From Halichondria panicea (taxonomy: Eukaryota; Porifera; Demospongiae; Suberitida; Halichondriidae), in NCBI RefSeq assembly GCF_963675165.1, contig NC_087392.1:1379001-1443000 (forward strand): DNA of 64,000 nucleotides, given 5' to 3'. Position 1 is the stretch's first letter; each line of letters opens with the position of its first letter. Of the stretch, positions 12,401 through 23,145 are shown piece by piece. The position numbers and the translations under genes are program-made. Under the pieces are notes generated by a model. That model ran no database searches and was not told the DNA's origin. It saw only the letters and a program-made list of their open reading frames with translations.

Positions 12401-14062
12401 GGGTTTTTTTAACGAGACTAAGAGACCCCTTATCTCAATAGCTACGGTACTTTGCTCTAATTAAGTTAGCATTCATTCATACAATTCATACAAATGGGTG
12501 CAGTAGGTAGTCATTTGCTGGAGACACTTGTTTCTTGGCTTGTGCATTTTATTTGCGCTGATGAGTTTAATTAAGTAGTGTATACATGAATGCTCAGACA
12601 GATACATACATGCATAAATGTTGGATAAGTTATGGGAAATATTGTCCATTAAATTAATTGCACCACTCTCTATACTTGTCCGAATATCGAGTAGAACAAA
12701 CTTATTTCAGCTAATTTTTTCTCTTGTATGCATAGTAAAACAAACATCGTCTGTAATGCTAACCCAAATATCCTTGTGCTTCGTTGTATTCACTGTCTAA
12801 TTTCATTAAGGGTTAACGTATTGTGTATTACACCTTGTATACAATTGACTATAATTATTCTGTCTGTGTGCAGACCGTGTTAATGACTCACTTCCACCAA
12901 CTGTTGGCACAACACAAGCTACAAGTCGAAAGGTAAGCCTTAACCTTACAGTTATTTTTAGCCACCAATTAATTAATTGTATTGTTCCAAAGTGTTGAAT
13001 TTGCAGTATCCTCTCATCTCTCTTTGTACCTCTTTGCTCCAGTCCAGGTCCATTGTGCAAAGAAGCCTGCCTTGTTTGGCACGGGACTTCTCACAGGCCA
13101 TTAAAGAGAACATTGACACTGCACACAGCAAAGACATTCCGACTTGTACCCGAACAAGTGATGTAGGTAAGAATACAAAGCGAACTTGGCTCACTGCCAT
13201 GGGAAATTGTTAACTGATCGCACGACTTTAAATCCTCTCGTTCATCAGGGTCTAGGTGTGACCTCCCACAAACCACAAGTACCCCCCACGCCCGTGCCAC
13301 TGTATATAGCAGCCAGTCACCTCCAGTCACCTCATCCCACAACACTCGGGAACACACTGATACTGTCAGCCCACAATCTCCCAACACACTATTATTGACT
13401 GTAGGCTCTGAAGCCAGATGTCATGACCGACCAACTTATAAAAAACCAGTCCGAAAGCCTCGATTAAGCGTAGGAACTAAAAAGACGGTGCAGCAGAACA
13501 TTACAAGCTCGCAACCAGAGCCAACCAAGCACGATAATTCCCTTCTCGAAACGACACTAAACATATCCCTCCCTTGTGACCTCCTCCCCTCCTCTAGACT
13601 GACTCGCAGCAAGACAGCTTTCTTGAGGCAACAGGAGCTAGCCTCTCCGTCTCAACCACCAGCCAAGAAGAGGCGAACTATAAAAAAAGACGAGTCCTGC
13701 ACTCCAGATAAATGTCCGAGTGTGTTTGAGGTAGCAGCTGTGTCTAGGAGCAAAGCAAAGTCCAGCAGTCCTAATCAACCGTTTGTTGAGTGCACCACCA
13801 CACCTTCCCAGGTTGTACTAGCTCGTATATTTATTTACCCGTTTAAATGCTCACTATTGGTTTCGTACTTGTTACAATTCCTAATATACATGTATGCCAG
13901 CTTACACATGTACATAACCGTTTTATCCGTTTTCTCTTCTTTCAGAGCCCCTTGATGTCAGTGCCCCAAGACCAACTGTGTGACTTGTTCTCACGGCCAC
14001 TCCCAGAGAGACAATCACTCGACTCTGCCCCTACTCATTCCCACACTGATCAGCGAAGGTGA
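9448..14062 (+). CDS. unrecognised basic protein with HMG-box-like start, 327 aa
   Basis: I do not recognise this gene. The exons 9448-9568, 12874-12932, 13043-13166, 13249-13811 and 13946-14062 join in frame with GT-AG introns. The first 40 residues are basic and helical (KEFIKQRRRAYAAKFPFL, then ITAKLKRIW). This spacing resembles helices 1-2 of an HMG box. The rest is Ser/Thr/Pro-rich and basic, with a nuclear-localisation-like PAKKRR stretch and a RLTRSKTAFL motif, so a chromatin-associated role is plausible but inferred. Intron 1 is long (3.3 kb) and carries a MITE. An alternative acceptor at 13007 would add 12 residues, but that stretch looks like the polypyrimidine tract. The terminal AAG-GTGAGG at the stop could instead be a donor leading to further exons, so the C-terminus is uncertain. 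Confidence 0.6.
10359..10499. mobile_element. fold-back MITE, family 1, copy 2 (141 bp)
   Basis: Terminal inverted repeats begin CAGAGGAGGT and end CCTCCTCTG. A perfect 9-bp target duplication, AGCCAGCAC, flanks it at 10350-10358 and 10500-10508. It lies in intron 1 of the HMG-like gene and has no coding capacity. Confidence 0.92.
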
Positions 14063-14870
14063 GGTCTTACAAGTGCAGCGTCTTTGATACTGTAAGTAGG
14101 AAACTTTACGAAGCCAAGAATGCAAATTAAGGAATGAGGTAGTATGATTAATCATGTACAGTTCCACGAATTGTTGGTGGTTCAGACGCCATTAGTGAGC
14201 TTCTTAGTGAGGAATGTGCTCTTTGCTGGTTATTTTGACTGCTTTCTAAGTGTATGAGTGGGTGAATGTTTTAGTGAGGGTCTTTAAATGGTGTGAAGCA
14301 CAACTAGTGTATATAATATGGTAATTGTGTTTCCTTTATCCCAAAGTGAAAGCCTCATGCAGCTGCACGTACAGCCATGTGCATATAGAATCCTCTTAGT
14401 ATGATAATTAGTGGTCTGCATTGTGTTGTTATGTGTCCATGCCAGAGGAGGTCCGACATGAGTAATTTCGATAATTGCAACAATGACTCTGTTGAATTTT
14501 GCACGTGACCAAGCCTGAGCGAGGTACCCGTGTCGTACCTCCTCTGTGTCCATGCAGTACCTATGTTGACACCCTCTGCAGGATAATCTCGAGCGCAGCG
14601 AGGGACAGTCAGGGGGAAGTTTTGGACTATTGCCTATTCAATGATGTTGATGACATATTTATGTGAAACTATACATTACATACTTGTAGCTAGTTATAAC
14701 TTGTCCTGCTCATGCATAGCTAGAACTTGTAACTTTATGTTTGTATCCCTATTACACAGTCGACAACAATTTAAAATATCACTTCTTTTTAATAACATTT
14801 GCACAGCTTGTTTATCATTATGTTCAACAGTGATCGGGTTGCAGTAATAGTTACAAAAAAATATATTTAT
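14063..14870. other. convergent intergenic region
   Basis: This region lies between the HMG-like gene (plus) and BBS7 (minus). It contains MITE copy 3 at 14443-14546. I see nothing else beyond presumed 3' untranslated sequence. Confidence 0.5.
14443..14546. mobile_element. fold-back MITE, family 1, copy 3 (104 bp)
   Basis: The inverted termini CAGAGGAGGT and CCTCCTCTG are flanked by a perfect 9-bp direct repeat, TGTCCATGC, at 14434-14442 and 14547-14555. The internal sequence shares a GTTGAATTTTGCACGT core with copy 2. Confidence 0.92.
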
Positions 14871-15421
14871 TTATTTTGAGGAATGAAAGAATTCGAGAAG
14901 AGATTCAAGGTCACAATTGTCCAGTAATTCTAACAGTTCCGGTACTTTGTTCTTGACATTCTGTCCCTTGAAGCTTGCATGGTCCATGAACAGATCTGTT
15001 ATCAGGGCTGAGTGGGTGGGGGGGTAAAGGCATGGTCTGCATAATTGTAACAAGCTGCTTACCATAGAGCCTTTCTATCAAAGACGGCTGCTGCTTTAGG
15101 TCCTTTGTCATCTGTTGGGCATTGTCTGTTGAGGAAAGGGATAATGGGTAATGGTGATACCATAAAATAAAATAAAATTAAGATAAATTGGTTTAACGAT
15201 CTTTACCTAGAATGTATTGGCATTGTGGGGAGAGGAATTGGTTTAACGATCTTTACCTAGAATGTATTGGCATTGTGGGGAGAGGAATGATGTGTCTTCC
15301 TCATGGATTTTGACCTCCTGTAGTGCCTCTATGAGCTGGACATTCTTAGCCAGCATGAGCTGTGACTCTAGTCTGGGATAGATAATTCCTAATACGTGGG
15401 ATATCGAGTCCTCATCAAGCT

Positions 15422-15455
<34 letters not shown>

Positions 15456-18400
15456 CGGTGCATGTTACTGTACATACATACACATCATCTCACCGTGTGT
15501 GATCTTGACTAAAACCTTCCTGGAACTGGTCTCTTTAGACAAGACCTCTTTCAACACAGATATGGTTGAGATGTTGTCGGACCTAAACACGGCCTCTCCT
15601 CTTCTGTACACCACCTCCAGCTCTGTGTCAATGAACGTGGACTTGAAGTGCAGAGTGTTAGTACTGTCTGAGGTTGACTGGTCAGGTACGTTGGCTGGCT
15701 GGTCTGGTATATTGGGGAGAATAATCCTAATCCATGAATGCACCTCACCCAGGCTAAAGGGACCAGTCAATTTGAGCACATTGCAGGGGCTAGAGGGACA
15801 AATATGGTATGCAACATCAATTAATTTTCAACAAATCCACAGACTGCCAGTGATGATCGTGCACTCACTATACACGGTCATTACTACACTAATTGGCAGG
15901 GGGAACCCACCCACCACAGCTTACCACTACACTAATTGGCAGGGGCACCCACCCACACAGCTCACCACTACACTAATGGCAGGGGCACCCACACACACAC
16001 AGAGCTCACCACTACACTAATGGCAGGGACACCCACCCACACACAGCTCACCACTACACTAATGGCAGGGACACCCACCCACACACAGCTCACCGTGTGC
16101 TATCGAAGGAGTGAGTCCTTTGATGCAGAGACAGAGGCTTGATCTGATACTGTCTCACTCTGCACGACTTGGGCTCCATAAGAGGAACGATGTAAGCATG
16201 GAGAGTACCGTACTGCCCCTCTATCGAACGTACCTGGGGATGGAATATCGTAACAGAATGGATTCGCCTATATAGTAGTCACATACATGTATCTCATAAC
16301 CTAATACATGCGTATACACGAAATATAGCTTATCAACAAATTTCGTTACAATCATTAGTAATTATTATGATACTACTGAATTTGTATACTTTAACTTCGA
16401 GTCTGTTGGTGTCGTGACATCTGAATGTGGCTAGGAGGTAGTTATCGTTGTCAGTGTCTGGAGGAGTGTAGCTGACAACAGCTGAGCTTGTGTCCACCTC
16501 CTGCAGGTCCAGGGGCACATCACTCTGGCAGGTGGGGGAGGAGCAAGAATGTAACAACCTATTTATAATTGGAATGAATGACACTTGGTAACTCTTAACA
16601 AGCTGTTCACAAGATCACATCAGAGGAGGTTGGGCATGCGTCATCATTCATGTGAGATTCCTAAGATTATTGCTCACGTTATACTGAACAACTATAAAAA
16701 AAAGTTTGCTATATGTCTGAGCTTATAACACCTAACTACATGTAGCTGTATCTGTTGCCTGATTGGAGCAGGGTTAGCTTGCCTGATTGGAGCAGGGTTA
16801 GCTTGCCTGATTGGAGCAAGATTAGCTATACTATAGGGTAGAGTATAGTCCAGTGGTGCTGTATGTAGCGTTCATGGTACTGGCAGACTAGCATCTGCAC
16901 TCTATGCACTGATAACTCGTTAGAATGCTATACACCAGGAAGTCCAAATAATAGTCTGCTCTCAGTCTCTGATACTACGCTAACAAAATAAGCTAAATTG
17001 AAATCATTGTCTAGAATGTGAGCCAGCTCAGAAAAATGTCGTTGCCGTAATCGTGTCCAACCTCCTCTGATATCACATAATGTGTTTAGATCTATGGGCT
17101 ATTAAAAGGGGAGTATAAGCATGGGGCTGGTTAATGACTTGGAAGTCAAGAACAATCATAACAAAATAAGCATTCCATAGGAAGCTCAATTACATGCTAT
17201 GACTACGCCACTCACTTGTAACATAACAGTCTCAATGGGGGCCTGTATCTCAATGGCCAGTGTGTACCAGGCCTCATCTTGGTTCAAAGTGAACTTGTCA
17301 TTGATTGGAAATTGGGGGAGGGCTGAGAGAGTCTGAGTGGTCTCTCTGGCAGAGAACACTGTCTCTTGGTAGCGCTCCTTAGCCTCGTGCACCTTGCCCT
17401 CCAGTGAGGACACCTCCTCTCTACACACAGTTGGTCAATAATGGAAAATCGAGCACACTACATACAGCACAAGTATTGAGTGTACCACAGAAACATGGGC
17501 CTAGCAGCATATACAATACATGCACAAAACAACTGTGTAACTGGCAAAGGAAGAAAGTGAAGTGGTGAGCTTACTTGAGAGAGGCTAGTTTGGTCTGTAC
17601 CTCTTGGGACAGTGTTTGCTTTGCTACTTGTTCCTTAGTGAGGCCTAGGACACACCCACTGTAAGTAGCCACAATCACTTCATCATGTTCAGACGAGCCA
17701 ACCACCCCCCCACATACTGACGTCACACTCTCATTCAAACTCTACCAAGAGAATATCAATGAGATGAGGATAGAAGGTGGATAATACATACAGTTTAGTC
17801 TTGCTTGTTGACAAGAAATTTACGCATATCTTATCAGCTATTAAAAAAATCCACCCCTAGACACATTCCATTTATACCACATACCCCAAATCCACCCTCT
17901 ATTCTACACCCCCTCCCCCACACACACACACACACACACACACTGGGCTTACGTGTGTGAACTGGAGCCGTGGCTCATCGCTGTCCTCGAAGCCATACAC
18001 CTCCACCACACCATCATCACGCCCCACAATGATGTCGGCGACACCGTCTCCCGTGATGTCCCAGGTACTGATGCACGAAATGCCGCCATATTTACGCTCA
18101 TTGAGCATGTCCCAACGATAGTTTGGTTCGGTAGGTGTGAGTTTGACCAGCCCCATCTTTCCGTTTTGAGTGCCATAGAGCACCTCCTGCCCATCCTCTC
18201 CTGGGTAAGGTACAGCAGTAAGCATGATTACTAAGCACCAGGTAATGTGTTACCTCCGTCAGATTTATTCAAAGCAATACACATAGGCGGCCCAGCAACT
18301 TCCAGTTCATACAGCAATTCAGAGTCCTAAATGGTAAAAACATGATAAAAAAAATATTAGAATGAAAAGTAGTTTGCTGTGATGCTGCATGTAACTGTGA

Positions 18401-19046
18401 GACATACATACGCATGTAACTGTGAGACATACATACTGTAGGAGTCACCTTGAGTGCTCTGAGGGTATTGTCTTGGCAGGCCAGGACTGGACAGAGGGGG
18501 AGGTCAGGTTTAGGGGGGAGGCACAGGATGTCGTTGATCTTGTCTGAGCTCAGGTAGTAGTTGGTGTCCCGGCAATCCACATAGTGGTTGTACACGTAAC
18601 TCCCACACACGAATAGGTTGCTGCCTTCAACACACCTACGCATTTTGTCAAGGAGACAAGTTACAGCAATGACTGGTTAAACACTCAAGCAAGGTTCTGA
18701 AATGCACCAGGACACAGGAACAACCACATTAGAAGACACAATACTATAGGAACAGCGATTGAAATAGAAAACAGAATAACTTACATCCCATGAACACTTT
18801 CGGTGAGGGTGGTATCAAAGGATAGAAACTGCTTCCCTTTCCTTGAGAATCCACGAATCATAGCCTCTGAGGAGACAAATACCTTGTCTCGAGAGCCTGC
18901 ATCAGAACCACCTGTACAGAGTGTAGTGTGTGAGTGTGGAGGGGAGGAGTGTGTGTGTGTGTGGAGGGGAGGAGTGTGTGTGAGTGTGGAGGGGAGGAGT
19001 GTGTGTGTGTGTGGAGGGGAGGAGTGTGTGTGTGTGTGGAGGGGAT

Positions 19047-19085
<39 letters not shown>

Positions 19086-19628
19086 CGTAAAATTATCAGT
19101 TCACACCTAACTCCAATCTTGTTATCCCAGGACCAGGCAGACCCTTGAACACATTCTGTAAAGGCATACATTCATTCAACATAAACACAGCAACAATTGA
19201 ATACACAGTGAGTCTCACATGAGTGTCTCCTTTCTTCATTTCAAAAATGGTCACAACACCAGTGCTGTCTCCAATAGCTACCTGGAAATATGCTTAAATA
19301 AGATGTGTGCACGACAACAGTGCTTGGAGTACCTTTTGATGACCCTTCTTCACTGATGGGAGAACCTTCATAGTCTGAGGCACTGTGGTACCAACCTGAA
19401 GAAACAGGGATGACAATTCGTATAATTTATACTACAAGCATTCCATTTACGCTTGAATGAATGCAGGCTATGTAATTGATCAGTGATGCAAGTGATATGT
19501 GTACGTGTACGTAGTGGTGTACGTTAATTATGCAGATGGAGTTCTGATCTTTACATACATTATTTAGAGCAATGCAGGTCAGGATATCATACCTGTGTGT
19601 AGAACACTTGGTTGAGACATAAATCCAT
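14871..19628 (-). CDS. BBS7: BBSome subunit BBS7, complete, 16 exons, 717 aa
   Basis: BBS7 is a core subunit of the BBSome, the coat complex that moves membrane proteins in and out of cilia. Minus-strand exons run 19593-19628, 19333-19395, 19219-19281, 19107-19155, 18785-18911, 18449-18635, 18254-18326, 17953-18200, 17575-17741, 17216-17420, 16390-16524, 16094-16233, 15494-15789, 15257-15421, 15063-15125 and 14871-15007. They close in frame at 717 residues; the human protein is 715. The N-terminal half is the WD/beta-propeller ([33 protein letters not shown]). A coiled-coil segment, a GAE-like region ([16 protein letters not shown]), a platform ([17 protein letters not shown]) and C-terminal helices follow. 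The start [12 protein letters not shown] matches the family start. The stop overlaps an AATAAA. Tandem repeats duplicate two splice donors (exons 12 and 14), and a 449-bp MITE sits in intron 10. Confidence 0.97.
15186..15288 (-). repeat. 50-bp tandem duplication spanning the BBS7 exon 14 donor
   Basis: Two identical copies with a period of 50 bp (15186-15238 matches 15236-15288 exactly) each contain the last exon bases and the GTAAAG donor of BBS7 exon 14. The proximal donor (exon edge 15257) keeps the reading frame. Use of the distal one (exon edge 15207) adds 50 nt and hits a stop within five codons. Confidence 0.95.
15425..15453. repeat. (GT)n microsatellite at BBS7 exon 14 acceptor
   Basis: This is an uninterrupted GT run on the plus strand. 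In the sense of BBS7 it is a CA run ending in CACTAG at the 3' splice site of exon 14. Confidence 0.95.
15882..16093 (-). repeat. minisatellite, about five units of 40-45 bp, abutting BBS7 exon 12 donor
   Basis: Units contain ACTACACTAAT, GGCAGGG and ACCCACCCACACA. In the sense of BBS7 each unit carries a GTGAGCTGTG donor-like sequence, and the last unit is the true donor of exon 12 (exon edge 16094). Confidence 0.9.
16621..17069. mobile_element. fold-back MITE, family 1, copy 4 (449 bp, expanded)
   Basis: Termini CAGAGGAGGTTGG and CCAACCTCCTCTG are flanked by 9-bp repeats with one mismatch, AGATCACAT at 16612-16620 and ATATCACAT at 17070-17078. It is much longer than the other three copies. 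Inside, three tandem copies of a 24-bp unit (GCCTGATTGGAGCAGGGTTA core) lie at about 16757-16826. It sits in intron 10 of BBS7. Confidence 0.85.
18925..19083. repeat. GTGTGTGGAGGGGAGGA minisatellite and (GT)n
   Basis: Five or so units of a GT run plus GGAGGGGAGGA, ending in a pure GT run, start 13 bp inside BBS7 intron 4 next to the exon 5 acceptor. The sense strand of BBS7 is CA-rich. Long His-Thr frames across it are repeat artefacts. Confidence 0.95.
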
Positions 19629-20854
19629 GCTGCTGGGCTTAGTGATGATGACTTTGAAGGCTCTGGATCTGAAAAGTTGTCATTAGCAACTGGGGTTTAG
19701 AGTTTATTGATGTGGTTCAGTTGTCATGCGCACACAATAGTTAATTTGTTGCTGTTCCTGACCAATCCTCCACGCCTTGTCCGTTTGTCTGTTGCAGTTG
19801 AGAAAACTTTTGTCCAAGCAGCTAATTCAAGCAAAGCCTGTGTGTATTTACAGCGAGGTGAGTTAATACTGTAGATACAATATGTCACTTATTTTGCAAC
19901 GGAGGATCTAGGATAGCCTGGCTAGCTCAATTTTGTAACACAATTTGGGTGGGGCAGTTACTTGCAAACTTTGTAAAAGGTGCAACTTTTTCTCCAGTAC
20001 ATTTATCTGCCTTTGATAATAACTAGATTGTTCCTTGGAATCCAGATAACAATCAAATCATCTACAATAAAATTAATTAGCACGTTGATTGTTTGTAGTC
20101 TTCTGTTTGCTTATTGCATTTAATTTGCTGAAATTGAAGCAGCTCTATATGCTATTCAACTACTTGAAAAGTGTGTCCTTATTAGGTACATGTAGCTATG
20201 AGTTTGTCAAATGTGTGGTGTGGAGTTTAATAATTAACAGGAAGGAGTTTCCTATCTCCCTTTGTTGTGCTGTTCTTATCTGGTGTTCTCAGAATCTTTA
20301 GGTCTAATTATGAGATCACTGACCATCCTGTCAGTGGTGGCATGCCTAATTATAGTGCCAGGCCTTTGTTGGTGACAGACACTCTGCAATAGTGGTAGAA
20401 TGCCCATTGTTAAAATTAATGCATAAAAGGATAATAATTGTCTTGAAGGCTATTGGAGCTTATGAAAACAGTTGTTAATCAGAATACCCTACCCCATTAC
20501 ACATGGACTTTGTGTCAAAAGGCTGTTGTGCTTTGAGCTTGTTATCAGTGAGTGTGTGCCAATCATTGCTGCAACTGTAGGACCTCTGCTTCTTATGTGT
20601 ACTACAACATCTACCTCTTTTGTGACCATGTATAGCTGTTCCATGTGATAGGCTTTTATGTAGGACAAGAGATAATTACATTGTCTTTTTAGAGACAAAT
20701 GCTCCTCTTTAGCACGTGTTCCTTTAACGATATTCATAGATGATGCAATATAACGTATTCATGTTTGGAGTTGCCTTATGCGACTATGATAAGCACCTTT
20801 TTGTCTAGGATGGCTAAATAGCTTGAAAATGTTAATCATCATTTTTCCAGAGCC
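19629..20854. other. BBS7 / PH-gene divergent region with a likely 5' UTR exon
   Basis: The region contains the X-box at 19676 and a probable non-coding first exon of the plus-strand PH gene. That exon would end near 19856 at GCGAG-GTGAGT and be spliced to the acceptor CCAG at 20850, four bases before the ATG. No other coding exon is apparent. Confidence 0.5.
19676..19690. promoter_or_regulatory. X-box (RFX site) in the BBS7 promoter
   Basis: The sequence GTTGTCATTAGCAAC is two inverted half-sites, GTTGTC and AGCAAC, separated by three bases. This fits the RFX X-box consensus (GTNRCC, short spacer, RGYAAC) with at most one deviation. It lies 48-62 bp upstream of the BBS7 start codon. RFX factors control ciliary genes, including BBS genes, through such sites in nematodes and vertebrates. 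The same region may serve the divergent PH-domain gene. Confidence 0.75.
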
Positions 20855-22691
20855 ATGTCAGAGGAAGAAGCACAAATAGTACCTCCCACTACTGAGGAGA
20901 CCCCAGCAGCTACTTCAGAGGAGACTCCAGCAGAAACTCCAGCAGCTACTTCAGAGGAGACACCAGCAGAAACTCCAGCAGCTACTTCAGACGAGACACC
21001 TGCTGCCACTGATGACCAGCCAGCCGTGACAGAGGTCACCGAGGTCACTGTTACTGAGGACGCACCCACAGACGAGGCGGCGACACCCAAAGATGGTGAG
21101 AAGCCACCTAAAGAAGAGATGATAGAAGAGGTACCCAAAGATGAAAAGAAGAAAGAAGGTAACAGTGTATATCTATAGACGTACATTTCAACCTTATTAT
21201 TGACATTCCTTTCTATAGCGAAACCAAAGAAACCCAAGGAGCCCAAAGCCTCCAAGGTAGTTGACTACAGAACATCAAAGGAAGGATGGGTACAGAAGCA
21301 AGGACTGCTGTTCAAGAAGTGGAAGCGGGAGTACTTGTCTCTGGATGAGGAGGACAGTGTACTGCGTTGGTGGAAGAATGAGAGCAGGTCTAGCCTGGAT
21401 GCAGCACTCTACATGAAGTGAGTTCTGTCCCAGAATGCATGTTATTAATTGTTGGTTCTACCTTATTGTTTGTTGTTTCAGTTTAGCCCTATACATGTGT
21501 CTTTATGGCTTTCACTGTACCCTCTGTCACTGTGTAGGTACTGTGCTGATGTGTCTGAGCCCAAGGCAGAGGCCACCACCACTTGGCCTGACGACACTGC
21601 CAACCGCTGCTTTGTAGTGTGCTCCCCTTACAGAGCCTTCTTCATTGTGGCTGAATCACCAGAGGAGAAAGAGTGAGTTCATTCATGTTGGACCTGGGGA
21701 AGGGTGTTGATGCTAATAGGCTTATCTGTATTGTATGTATTGTCCTAATGAACTCTTGGTATTGTCTATAGCAGGTGTTATTGTAGTATTCTTTTTTTTT
21801 ATGGACATACCATCATGTTATCACCATCTTGTGCAGTGACTGGATTCAGAAGCTAACAGCTGCTAAGGAGAAGGTGAGTACAACCATGTGTTGTGTGTGA
21901 ACTCACTGTTGATTGTTGTGTCAATTCATTAGTGGAACACTGAAGGACGCAAAGTGATCTCAACTGAACTGATCTCCGGAGCATCTATCAAGGGTGCCTT
22001 TGACTCTGCGGCTGCTGATGCTGATAAGACACTCAAAGAGGAGGGAGTAGTGAAGGAGAAGACAGAGGTATGTTTATCAATGCCAAAAGTGATTCCTTGT
22101 CATGTGTAATCACTACAGGAAGCTCCTGCTGCTACTGAAGGTGAGACAGCACCTGCTGAGGCCGAGGGTGGGGTCGTTACCGTGGAGGTTGATGTTGAAA
22201 CACCGACCACTGAAGAACCCAAACCAGCTGAAGAGGCACCTAAAGATGAAACTCCTACAGAAGAGGCACCAAAGGACGAAACACCAGCTGAGGAGGCACC
22301 AAAGGACGAAACACCAGCTGAGGAGGCACCAAAGGACGAAACTCCCACTGAAGAGGCACCAAAGGACGACACACCTGCCGAAGATTCACCTAAAGATGAA
22401 ACTCCTGCAGCAGCTGAAGGTATATACATGTATACCAGTATATAATTATAGCTTTAGTTATCTCGTGCTCATTTTGCTACCCTATTGGCAACATATTAAT
22501 TTTATCCTAGTATCTCTCTCCATGCTGTAGGTGCTCATTTTGCTACCCTATTGGCAACATATTAATTTTATCCTAGTATCTCTCTCCGTGCTGTAGGTGC
22601 TCATTTTGCTACCCTATTGGCAACATATTAATTTTATCCTAGTATCTCTCTCCGTGCTGTAGGTGAAGCAGAGGTCAAAGCAGACGACTAA
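20855..22691 (+). CDS. PH-domain protein with acidic Pro/Thr repeats, 379 aa
   Basis: I do not recognise an orthologue. Exons 20855-21158, 21219-21417, 21538-21672, 21837-21873, 21933-22067, 22119-22419 and 22663-22691 join in frame. Residues 1-100 are low-complexity and acidic, with TSEETPAETPAA repeats. A pleckstrin-homology domain follows at about 122-224 (EGWVQKQGLLFKKWKREY at its start and the conserved Trp in DDWIQKLTAAKEK at its end). The C-terminus has five to six near-identical 10-residue units of the type EEAPKDETPA. PH domains bind phosphoinositides or proteins at membranes, so a membrane-adaptor role is inferred. The final intron contains a three-fold 66-bp tandem repeat that triplicates the last 3' splice site, giving two possible alternative C-termini. 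AATAAA occurs at 22868. It is convergent with PHKA. Confidence 0.88.
22465..22662 (+). repeat. three tandem 66-bp units, each ending in a 3' splice site
   Basis: Units at 22465-22530, 22531-22596 and 22597-22662 are nearly identical. Each carries a pyrimidine-rich TATCTCTCTCC tract and ends GCTGTAG. The last one is the acceptor that gives the GEAEVKADD ending. Using either earlier acceptor would give GAHFATLLATY and a stop. Confidence 0.97.
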
Positions 22692-23145
22692 CCACTGTAT
22701 ATATACACAAGAAAAATTGTAACAAGCTATCACCAGCTGTGAACTTAATTATGCATATCTTTATCTGTTATTATAGGCACCCAATTTATTTGCGATTTTT
22801 TTACACAATTTTTCGTTAATCCTTGCATGCCACCCTTTTTAGCTCAACGTTTAAAAATTTTTGTGTGAATAAATTGATATCTCAAACTTATCTCAGTGAA
22901 GCAATTCATTAGCTGCATACATGGATGGGGGGGGGGGGCTATTTGCTTGCATGCATGGAAATAGGGGTGGTACTATAGGGTCTGTAATAATTATAATTAT
23001 AGAGATGATAATAATTGATGTGCGAATATTCATACATGCATTCAGAGTATACATCAAACCAACTAGCAAGCACAAACAATAATTATTAATAATTATTATG
23101 AATATATGAATAAAATTAAGGTCGATTGATATAAATAGTCCTAGC
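22692..23145. other. convergent 3' intergenic region
   Basis: This contains the presumed 3' UTRs of the PH gene (AATAAA at 22868-22873) and PHKA. It includes a G-homopolymer at about 22927-22938. I see no additional gene. Confidence 0.6.

Noticed and set aside
13007-13042. Extension of the HMG-like gene's third exon from the acceptor at 13006
   Set aside because: It is in frame, but the 36 bases are strongly pyrimidine-rich and end in CTCCAG, which is better read as the tract and acceptor of the shorter exon. Not excluded.
18902-19171. His/Thr/Ser-rich and Val/Cys-rich open frames across GT/CA repeats (also near 30408-30934, 23474-23873, 44609-44863)
   Set aside because: They are translations of simple repeats lying in introns of BBS7, PHKA and ISWI and are not conserved proteins.
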